Positions 7,867-15,800 of a DNA stretch of 47,939 nucleotides are shown here, in pieces. Source of the stretch: Hymenobacter terricola (GTDB lineage: Bacteria > Bacteroidota > Bacteroidia > Cytophagales > Hymenobacteraceae). Below the pieces are notes generated by a model. The model was given only the letters and a program-made list of their open reading frames with translations. It did no database searches and was not told where the DNA came from. The translations under genes were made by a program, and so were the position numbers. Location of the stretch: contig NZ_JAGEMO020000028.1 in the NCBI RefSeq assembly GCF_017921975.2, positions 1 to 47,939 of the forward strand, in the 5' to 3' direction. Each line of letters starts with the position of its first letter. Within the stretch, counting starts at the first letter, position 1.

Positions 7867-9003
7867 ATGCTGCCAATAGCCACCACCCTGAAATCCCTCT
7901 TCTGCGCCGCGCTGCTGCTCACGCTGCCCGCCGCCGCGCAGAAGCTGCCCAAGAAAAAAGCCGTGCTCAAAAGCATGACGCTGACCAACGACTACTTCTT
8001 GCGGAAGTGGCCCGACCCCGGCAAGGAAATCGTGACCAACATTGCCCGCCCCAGCCACATCTGGACGCGCGGCGTGTACTACGAAGGCCTGATGGCCCTC
8101 TACCGGACCGACAAGCAGCCGCGCTACTACGACTACGCCGTGGACTGGGGCACCAAGCACCAGTGGGGCATCCGCAAGGGCATTACGGACCGCAATGCCG
8201 ACGACCACTGCGCCGGCCAGACCTACCTCGACCTCTACCAAATCGACCCCAAGCCGGAGCGTCTGCACGACATCAAGGCCAGCATCGACCTGATGGTGCA
8301 GAGCCCGAAAATCGACGACTGGAACTGGATTGATGCCCTGCAAATGGCCATGCCGGTGTATGCCAAGCTGGGCGTAATAACCAGGGATACCGCCTACTAC
8401 GAGAAGATGTACCGCATCTACAACTACTCGAAAACCCAGCATGGCGGCCATGGCCTCTACAACCCACAGGACAAATTGTGGTGGCGCGACAAGGACTTCG
8501 TGCCGCCCTACAAGGAGCCCAATGGCGAAGGCTGCTACTGGAGCCGGGGCAACGGCTGGGTGGTGGCCGCCATGGTGCGCGTGCTGGATGTGATGCCCAA
8601 AGACGCGCCGCACCGCGCCGAATACGAACAAATGTACCTGGCCATGATGCAGGCCCTGCCGCCCCTGCAACGCCCCGACGGCTTCTGGAACGTGAGCCTG
8701 CACGACGCCACGCATTTCGGCGGCAAGGAGATGAGCGGCACGGCGCTGTTCGTGTATGGCATGGCCTGGGGGCTGAATAATGGGATGCTTGACCGCGCCA
8801 AATACGAGCCCATTATCGCCAAAGCCTGGAAGGGCATGGTGACAGATTGCATCCACAAAGACGGTTTTCTGGGCTACGTGCAGGGCACCGGCAAGGAGCC
8901 CAAGGACAGCCAGCCAGTGAATTATACCCACCAACCCGACTTTGAAGACTACGGCCTGGGCTGCTTTCTGCTGGCGGGCAGCGAGGTGTATAAGCTGAAG
9001 TAG
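7867..9003 (+). CDS. Unsaturated rhamnogalacturonyl hydrolase, GH105
   Basis: This 378-residue protein starts at ATG 7867, which opens a signal peptide (LKSLFCAALLLTLPAAAQ). A longer frame from 7825 would only add sequence encoded by the palindrome. The body is the alpha/alpha barrel of GH105 (YteR-like). Segments include WTRGVYYEGLMALYR, NADDHCAGQTYLDLY, DWNWIDALQMAMPVYAKLG, CYWSRGNGWVVAAMVRVL, and FWNVSLHDATHFGGKEMSGT. These enzymes remove the 4,5-unsaturated galacturonate left at the non-reducing end by rhamnogalacturonan lyases, acting by hydration of the double bond. It fits downstream of the PL11 lyase encoded at 29374. Confidence 0.92.
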   Translation: MLPIATTLKSLFCAALLLTLPAAAQKLPKKKAVLKSMTLTNDYFLRKWPDPGKEIVTNIARPSHIWTRGVYYEGLMALYRTDKQPRYYDYAVDWGTKHQWGIRKGITDRNADDHCAGQTYLDLYQIDPKPERLHDIKASIDLMVQSPKIDDWNWIDALQMAMPVYAKLGVITRDTAYYEKMYRIYNYSKTQHGGHGLYNPQDKLWWRDKDFVPPYKEPNGEGCYWSRGNGWVVAAMVRVLDVMPKDAPHRAEYEQMYLAMMQALPPLQRPDGFWNVSLHDATHFGGKEMSGTALFVYGMAWGLNNGMLDRAKYEPIIAKAWKGMVTDCIHKDGFLGYVQGTGKEPKDSQPVNYTHQPDFEDYGLGCFLLAGSEVYKLK

Positions 9004-9005
9004 TC

Positions 9006-9103
9006 CGTCATGCAGAGCGCAGCGAAGCATCCTGCGTGCCGAAGTAAACCAATCGATTGAGTCACTATTGCACGCGAGATGCTTCGCTACGCTCTGCATG
9101 ACG
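9006..9103. repeat. Intergenic palindrome, family P, copy 3
   Basis: The inverted repeat has arms CGTCATGCAGAGCGCAGCGA and a mirrored TCGCTACGCTCTGCATGACG, with the inner palindrome CCAATCGATTGAG. It lies between GH105 and GH106. One mismatch (TAC versus TGC) breaks perfect symmetry. Confidence 0.88.
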
Positions 9104-9114
9104 TTCTTTTTTCT

Positions 9115-11958
9115 ATGAAACGCCCCCTCGCCCTCCTCCTCCTCGCCTCCCTCACGGCCCAGGCGCAAGCCCCCAAATGGCCCGCCATCACCCAGCAAAC
9201 CAAGCCCTGGACGCGCTGGTGGTGGGAAGGCAGCGCCGTGAACAAAGCCGACCTCACCACCGTGATGACCGAGTACCAGAAAGCCGGCCTCGGCGGCATG
9301 GAAATCACGACCATCTACGGCGTGAAGGGCGCGGAAAGCCAGTTCATCGACTTCCTCTCGCCCAAGTGGATGGACATGCTCTCGCACACCCTCGCCGAAG
9401 GGCAGCGCCTCGGGCTGGGCATCGATATGGCGCAGGCCTCGGGGTGGCCCTTCGGGGGGCCGTGGGTAGCGCCGGTGGATGCGTCGAAGTACGTGACCTA
9501 CAAAACCTTCGCGGTGAAGGGCGGCGCAACGCTGGCCGAGCCGGTCAGCTTCATGCAGAAGCCCATTGCCACGGCCATCAACCACAAGGTCGATATCAAG
9601 GAGTTGAGCGACCCGGTGGCCACCAACCAGAACATGCAAACGCTGGCCCTGGAGCAGGTACGCTTCGAAAAGCCGCTGCCGCTCCAGACGTTGATGGCGT
9701 ATTCCGACAAAGGCCAAACGCTGGATTTGACCAGCAAAGTGGGGGCCGATGGCAAGCTAGCTTGGACGGCCCCGGCCGGCTCCTGGACGCTCTACGCGCT
9801 GTTCCAGGGCGGGCACGGCAAGCAGGTGGAGCGTGCCGGCCCCGGCGGCGAGGGCGACGTCATCGACCACTTCTCCAAAACGGCCACCGACCACTACCTG
9901 GCCTATTTCGACAAGGCCTTCGCGGGCCACGACGTAAAGCCCATCCGGGCCTTCTTCAACGATTCGTACGAAGTGGACGATGCCCAGGGCGAGGCCAACT
10001 GGACCCCGCAGATGTTTGCCGAATTCCAGCAGCGGCGCGGCTATGATTTGCGCCAGCACCTGCCGGCCCTGTTCAACAAAGCCAGCGAGGACGAGAACCA
10101 GCGCGTGCTCACCGACTACCGCCAGACGATTTCGGAGCTGCTGCTCGAAAACTACACCAAAACCTGGGGCACCTGGGCCCACGGCCACGATGCCCTGATT
10201 CGCAACCAGGCCCACGGCTCGCCGGCTAATATCCTGGATTTGTACGCCGCCACCGACATTCCCGAAACGGAAGGCGAAGACCTCACCCGCATCAAATTTG
10301 CCTCCTCCGCCGCGCACGTCTCGGGCAAGCCGCTGACGTCGGCCGAGACGGCGACCTGGGAGAATGACCATTTTCTGTCCAAGCTGAGCGATGTGAAAAA
10401 GGCCATCGACCGCATGCTGCTGGGCGGCGTAAACCACGTTTTTTACCACGGCACCGCCTATTCGCCGCCCTCGGCCAAGTGGCCCGGCTGGCTGTTCTAC
10501 GCGGCGGTGGAGTTCAACCCGCAAAACCCGTTCTGGACCGATTTCGGCAAGCTGAACCAGTACGTGGCCCGCGCCCAGTCGTTTATGCAGGCCGGCCAGC
10601 CCAGCACCGACGTGCTGCTCTACCTGCCGATTTCGGACGCCTACACCCGGCCCGGCAAGGTGCTGCTCCAGCATTTCGACGGCATCGAGCACGGCTTCAA
10701 AGGCCTGCCCATTGAGGCCACCAGCGAGCTGCTGCTCACCAAGGGCTACGGCTACGATTTCATTTCCGACAAGCAGGTGCAGGCCATCAAAAACACGGGC
10801 GGCACCCTCACCACCAGCGGCGGCGCCAGCTACCAGACCCTGCTCGTGCCCGATGCCCACCTCATGCCCCTGCCCACGCTCGAAAGCCTGCTGAAGCTGG
10901 CCCAGGGCGGCGCGACCATCGCCCTCCAGCACGAAGCTCCCGCCGACGTGCCCGGCCTCGGCACCCTCGATACCCGCCGCACCGAATTTAAGAAGCTGCT
11001 GGCCCAATTGAAATTTATCGCCACCAAAACAACTGGGGTGCAGCAGGCTACCCTCGGCAAAGGCCGGATTTTGCTGGGCAACGACGTGCCCACGCTGCTG
11101 GCCCAGGCCGGTGTGCGCCGCGAAACCCTGGCCGACCAGGGCCTGCAATTCATGCGCCGCAGCCACAACAAAGGCCATTACTACTTCCTGGCCAACTGGG
11201 GCGAAAAGCCCTACACCGGCTACATTACTTTGCAAACGCCCGCCAAAGCCGCCGCCCTCTACAACCCCATGACCGAGCAAACCGGCCTGGCCAAAATCCG
11301 CGTCACGGCTAAAGGTCTGCCCGAAGTGTACGTGCAGCTGGCGCCCGGCGAAACCTGCATCCTCGACACCAACGAGGGCCCGCTCACCGGCCCCGCCTAC
11401 CCGTACCTGACGGTGGCCGCCGCGCCCCAGCCGCTTGCCGGCACCTGGGATTTGAGCTTCCTCTCCGGCGGTCCGGAGTTGCCCGCCAGGCTCCAAGCCA
11501 AAGAGCTGACGTCCTGGACCACGCTGGCCGGCGAGGCAGGCAAAAAGTTCTCCGGCACCGCCGCCTACACCACCACTTTCCCCATGCCGCAGGGTAGCGG
11601 CGACGGCTTCCTGCTCGACCTCGGCCGGGTGGCCCAAAGCGCCCGCGTGCAGGTGAACGGCCAGCCCGCCACTACCCTACTCGGCCCGGTCTACCAGGTT
11701 TTCTTGCCCAAATCCCAGCTCAAAGCCAGCAACATCCTCACCGTGACGGTGAGCAACCTGATGGCCAACCGCATTGCCGACATGGACCGCAACCACGTCG
11801 ACTGGAAGATTTTCTACAACACCAACATGCCCGCCAAGCTCCGGGAAAACCGCGGCCCCGACGGCCTCTTCACCGCCGAAAAATGGGAGCCAAAAGAGTC
11901 CGGCTTGCTCGGTCCCGTCACCCTCACGCCGGCCTCCGTGGGCGCGCCGGTTCAATAG
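9115..11958 (+). CDS. Alpha-L-rhamnosidase, GH106
   Basis: This 947-residue protein has a signal peptide (MKRPLALLLLASLTAQAQA). The start is ATG 9115, since the in-frame extension from 9079 is repeat-derived. The N-terminal signature PWTRWWWEGSAVNKADL and the KAGLGGMEITTIYG segment are characteristic of GH106. The long catalytic TIM barrel includes FFNDSYEVDDAQGEANWT and HVFYHGTAYSP. A C-terminal beta-sandwich (WTTLAGEAGKKFSGTAAYTT to VNGQPATTLLGPVYQVFL) resembles a galactose-binding domain. GH106 enzymes release terminal L-rhamnose from pectic side chains and rhamnogalacturonan fragments by inversion with calcium help. It would supply the sugar for the rhamnose pathway encoded further on. 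Confidence 0.93.
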   Translation: MKRPLALLLLASLTAQAQAPKWPAITQQTKPWTRWWWEGSAVNKADLTTVMTEYQKAGLGGMEITTIYGVKGAESQFIDFLSPKWMDMLSHTLAEGQRLGLGIDMAQASGWPFGGPWVAPVDASKYVTYKTFAVKGGATLAEPVSFMQKPIATAINHKVDIKELSDPVATNQNMQTLALEQVRFEKPLPLQTLMAYSDKGQTLDLTSKVGADGKLAWTAPAGSWTLYALFQGGHGKQVERAGPGGEGDVIDHFSKTATDHYLAYFDKAFAGHDVKPIRAFFNDSYEVDDAQGEANWTPQMFAEFQQRRGYDLRQHLPALFNKASEDENQRVLTDYRQTISELLLENYTKTWGTWAHGHDALIRNQAHGSPANILDLYAATDIPETEGEDLTRIKFASSAAHVSGKPLTSAETATWENDHFLSKLSDVKKAIDRMLLGGVNHVFYHGTAYSPPSAKWPGWLFYAAVEFNPQNPFWTDFGKLNQYVARAQSFMQAGQPSTDVLLYLPISDAYTRPGKVLLQHFDGIEHGFKGLPIEATSELLLTKGYGYDFISDKQVQAIKNTGGTLTTSGGASYQTLLVPDAHLMPLPTLESLLKLAQGGATIALQHEAPADVPGLGTLDTRRTEFKKLLAQLKFIATKTTGVQQATLGKGRILLGNDVPTLLAQAGVRRETLADQGLQFMRRSHNKGHYYFLANWGEKPYTGYITLQTPAKAAALYNPMTEQTGLAKIRVTAKGLPEVYVQLAPGETCILDTNEGPLTGPAYPYLTVAAAPQPLAGTWDLSFLSGGPELPARLQAKELTSWTTLAGEAGKKFSGTAAYTTTFPMPQGSGDGFLLDLGRVAQSARVQVNGQPATTLLGPVYQVFLPKSQLKASNILTVTVSNLMANRIADMDRNHVDWKIFYNTNMPAKLRENRGPDGLFTAEKWEPKESGLLGPVTLTPASVGAPVQ

Positions 11959-11967
11959 ATTTTAGCT

Positions 11968-12043
11968 GTTCGTTGTCAGTTGTCGGTTGTTAGGAAGCGC
12001 TGGTGCTAACAACCAAAACAAGCAACTGACAACGAGCAACTGC
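11968..12043. repeat. Imperfect hairpin repeat between GH106 and rhaM
   Basis: CGTTGTCAGTTG is mirrored by CAACTGACAACG, with an inner GGTTGTTAG/CTAACAACC pair. It is a long imperfect hairpin with no T-tract and belongs to a different sequence family from the CATGCTGAGCG palindromes. It may act as a stem that adjusts rhaM expression, or be an inert repeat. Confidence 0.7.
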
Positions 12044-12057
12044 CAACTAAAACAGCC

Positions 12058-12372
12058 ATGGAAGAAATAGCTTTCACGATGCAGCTCCGGCCCGGTGTGG
12101 CTGCCGAGTACCAGCGCCGCCACGACGAAATCTGGCCCGAGCTCACGGCCCTATTACACGATGCGGGCATCCGGGATTATTCGATTTATCTGGACGCGGC
12201 CAGCGGCACCTTATTCGCCGTGCAAAAGCGCCTGCCCGGCCATACCACCGGTAATTTGCCGGCCACGGAAATCATGCAGCGCTGGTGGGCTTACATGGGC
12301 GACTTGATGGAAACCAATCCGGATAACTCGCCCGTGGTGAAGCAGTTGGCGCGTGTATTTCATCAGAAGTAA
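12058..12372 (+). CDS. rhaM: L-rhamnose mutarotase
   Basis: This 104-residue protein has the full length of the RhaM family. It contains the conserved YQRRHDEIWPEL segment near the N-terminus, DYSIYLD in the second strand, and QRWWAYMGDLME, which place the histidine, tyrosine and tryptophan residues of the active site. RhaM interconverts the alpha and beta anomers of L-rhamnose so that isomerase and kinase receive the right form. It has no signal peptide, so it is cytoplasmic, unlike the four enzymes before it. It is probably the last gene of the 5676-12372 unit. Confidence 0.93.
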   Translation: MEEIAFTMQLRPGVAAEYQRRHDEIWPELTALLHDAGIRDYSIYLDAASGTLFAVQKRLPGHTTGNLPATEIMQRWWAYMGDLMETNPDNSPVVKQLARVFHQK

Positions 12373-12404
12373 TTCCGGTGGAAAAGACGGTCTTTTTATT
12401 TGAG

Positions 12405-12449
12405 CAGGAGGGTGCGGGAAGGTTAGTGTGTACTCAATCCCCAGCTTTG
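12405..12449 (+). promoter_or_regulatory. Composite CAGGA element (site H) with -7 box, upstream of the giant T9SS protein
   Basis: CAGGA (12405) and CGGGA (12415) are spaced by exactly one turn. AGGTT follows, and CAGCTTTG ends at 12449, 35 nt from the first base of the second half-site. The element closely matches the one before rhaT: both have AGGTT, then 20 nt, then CTTTG. It lies 33 nt after rhaM and 410 nt before the next gene. Confidence 0.6.
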
Positions 12450-12858
12450 TATGGTAGGTGCAAACAACCTGACTGGCGCGCAGCCGCATGGAGAAAAGAT
12501 GGGTGGGAGTCCTCTCTCTTCAGCCTCCGCTGCGCGCCACGTCAGCGTTGTGGCACTGCTTTTTTGGCTCTACCCGCCCAGCCAATTGCCTGGTGTGGCT
12601 GATGACACAACCTGCGCCACCCAGGCCTGCAAAGAGCCATTGCCGTGGCCCGGCAAACCAGCCCGAACATCAAGTCTTACGGTTTTAGTGAGTTTTAGTG
12701 AAACCCCAAGTTGAAGAGGCGGCCTCCACTGGGGCCGCTTCTTTTTTTGGTGCCGCGTCAGGCCCCTACATACCAGCCGCTCCGACAGTACCTTGCCGCC
12801 CCGTTGTACCTGCCGCTCACTACCGAGCAGTTGCTCAGCGTCCTTTTCTACCAACCGT
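12450..12858 (+). other. Long leader region before the giant secreted protein
   Basis: The 409-nt stretch follows promoter-like site H. It holds a direct repeat (GTTTTAGTGA then GTTTTAGTGA near 12680) and a terminator-like hairpin at 12713-12748. Near 12789 a TACCTTG motif could be a second -7 element. The frame open from 12451 has no coding character. A structured 5' leader with conditional termination is possible but not shown. Confidence 0.4.
12713..12748 (+). terminator. Terminator-like hairpin
   Basis: The stem GCGGCC / GGCCGC (12719-12724 and 12733-12738) is flanked by partly pairing GAAGA and TTCTT and followed by a run of T. It lies inside the leader of the giant gene, so it could end a short transcript or act as an attenuator. 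Confidence 0.55.
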
Positions 12859-15800
12859 ATGAAAACAGCTACTCTTCGCTGGGTCGTGGTACTCACTGCT
12901 TTTTTGTGGGCCGGCATGGGCCACGCCCAGGGCGTGAAATGGGCCAAAAGGTCTGAAAACTACCCGCTCGCGGGCGTCAGCGTGGGCTACCAGGTGGTGG
13001 TAGATGCCGCCGGCAATACCTACATCGCCGGCACGGGCGGAGCCCGCGTGGAGTTCGACGGCCTGGCCCCGGCGGCCCAGCGCGGCACCGGCAGCATGTT
13101 TGTGCTGAAGCGCGACCCCACCGGCCAGCCTTTGTGGCTCCTGCGCGGCGGCGGTGCCGGTGCCACGCCCCTGGGCCTGGCACTGGACGGCACCGGGCAG
13201 CCGGTAGTGGCGGGCTCCTTCACGGGCACGGCCGCGTTTGGCAGCACCACCCTCACCAGTGCCGGGGGCACCGATGGCTTTGTGGCCCGGCTGTCGGCGG
13301 GTGGCGCGTGGCTGGGGGCCGTTCGGGCCGGTGGGCCGGGGGCCGACCAGTTTGCCGGCCTGGCCGTGCAGGCCGACGGTACGGCCTTCGTGACCGGCCG
13401 ATTTTTGCAAACGGCCACCTTCGCCGGGCTGCCGCCCCTGGCCACGCCCAGCGGCTCCAGTGTCGATACGAATGTGCTGGTGGCCCGCCTCAGCCCCGCC
13501 AATGCCTGGCAGTGGGCCGTAGGAGCCGGCCAAAGCAGCCTCGATGCCGGCCAGGGAATTACGGCCGATGCCTCGGGGCGCGTGAGCGTTACCGGTTATT
13601 TCAAAGACAGCATCGATTTCGACAACCTGCCCCGGCTGCGCTCCCGCACCCGGGATGTAGACCGATACTTCGGTTCGCAGGACGTATTTGTGGCGCAGCT
13701 CGACGCTGCTACCGGAGCCTGGCAGTGGGCCACCCGCGCCGGCGGCCGTAGCCTGGATGCCGGGATGGCCCTGGCCACCGATGCCAGTGGAGCGCTGTAC
13801 ATCAGTGGCTATTTCCGGGAAAGCATTGATTTTGGCGACAGCCTGGCGCTGCCGGTGCTCACGGCGCAGGGAACCGGAACCGATGTGCTACTGGCCCGGC
13901 TGAGCCCCACCGGCACGTGGCAATGGGCCACCCAAGCCGGAACGTCGGCCGCCAGCAGCGGCACCAGCGTCGTTTCCAATGTCGAAGACCAGGGCCTGAC
14001 CGTGGCCGTGGACCCTGCCGGCACGCGGGTGACTACCGGCGGCACGCTGGCCACTGGCGTGAAGTCGTTTGGCCCCGCGCCGGCCCAACTGACACTGGCT
14101 GACCCTAACACGCAGGGCTTTGTAGCGCAGGCGGCGGGTGCTACCGGCACCTGGCTCAATGCGATAATACTGTTGAGCGAAGGCAGCATTCCCCAGATAA
14201 CGCATGGCGTAGCCCTGGGACCGGGAGGGACCATAATGACAACCGGGCAGTATGTCAATACAATAAACCTGGGCCCGGCGCGGCGAACGTCGGCTTTTTA
14301 CCGATTGCCTCGCTATAACGATGGACTCCCCTACGACCAGAATAACCTGTTCGCGGCCCAGCTTAATCCCGATGCGGGAACCTGGGCCCAGCCCCTGCTG
14401 GCCGATAACGGCATCAACATAGAAGTGAATGCCACTGCTCACGATGCGGCCGGCAATACCTACGTAACGGGGCAGTTTAATGGCAATATGGTATTGGATA
14501 CTCCAACTCCCACGCGCCTCACTGGCACGGGCCGTTTCGATGCCTTTGTGGGCAAACTCGACCCGGCTGGCCAATGGCTCTGGGTAATAGGGACTACTAA
14601 CGGCAATGGCCACTGGGGCGATAGCGGCACGGGCATTGCCGTGGATGCGGCGGGCCGCGTCACGGTCACGGGCTACTTTCAGAACAGTCGCATTGGCTTC
14701 GGCAGCTTATCAGCGGCAGGTTCGCTGAGCATCGCCACCGGCCTTGTCAACGTCGTTAATTTGCCCGGCAACGATGTTTTCGTGGCGCAGTTCGATGCCG
14801 CTACTGGCACTCCGCGCTGGCTGACCAGCCTGGTGGGCAACGACGACATCCAGGCCTTTGGCCTCAGCCGCGACCCGGCCACCGACGACCTGACCCTTGC
14901 CGGCACCTTCGCGGGCACGGCCACCGTCAGCAGCGGGGGCACCATCTCGGCCACCGCCACCGGCCAGTACGACGGCTTTGCGGCCCGCATCAGCGCGGCC
15001 GGGCAGTGGCAATGGCTGCGCCAGGGCGGCGGCACCGGCATTGGCAACGGCACAGCCTACAACCGGTTGGTTTTTAACTCGGTGAGCCAGGATGCCAGCG
15101 GTGCTTACACCATCGGCGGGCTGGTGCAGGGTGACGCGCAACTCGGCGGATTGGCCCTGCCGGGCAGCAACATGGTATTTCGCTACTTTCCTTTCATAGC
15201 CCATCTGAATGCGGCCGGTACTACGTGGGAATGGCAGCACACGGATAATGCCTATTACGATTACATAGATGGCTTCCCACCCGTGGCAGCCGCAGATGCG
15301 GCCGGCAATGTGTACTGGCCTGCGCCCTACAATAGTTCCGGTTATCCGTTGCTGCGGCAGTACAGCCCCACGGGCACCCTGTTGCGCTCCGTGGCGGTGC
15401 CCAATGCCACGGTTCCGGCCGGCCTCATCGCCCCCGACGAGATGGGCGGCATTGTGGTAGCCGGTACCTACACCGGCCCGGCCACTTTCGGCAGCACCAC
15501 GCTGGCGGGCAGCGGCCGTTTCGTGGCCCGGCTGGATGCCACTGGGGCCTGGACCTGGGCCGGGAACGTGAGTGGCGCATTGCTGGGCAACCTGGCGGTG
15601 GTTGATGCCGGGGGCACCATGACCATGGGCGGTAGCTACGAATCGCCCGTAAATACTCCCGTCGCCACCCCCTTCGTGGTGGCGCGCCTGCTGCCGCCGC
15701 CCGGCATCAGCAGTTTCACGCCGGGCAGCGGCAACTCGGGCACCAGCGTCACGCTCACCGGCATGGGCTTTACCGACGCGGCCACGGTGGCATTCAACGG

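Noticed and set aside
7807..9717. 636-codon open frame on the minus strand opposite GH105/GH106
   Set aside because: It runs antisense across well-identified enzymes and the palindromes, has no family motif, and reflects the GC-rich third-position bias of this genome.
9757..11637. 626-codon open frame on the minus strand opposite GH106
   Set aside because: It is antisense to a clear rhamnosidase, Gly/Ala/Val/His-rich, with no recognisable domain or start context.
12451..12714. 87-codon plus-strand frame after site H
   Set aside because: It ends just before a terminator-like hairpin, has no family resemblance or signal sequence and starts at the likely transcription start. It was treated as leader RNA.
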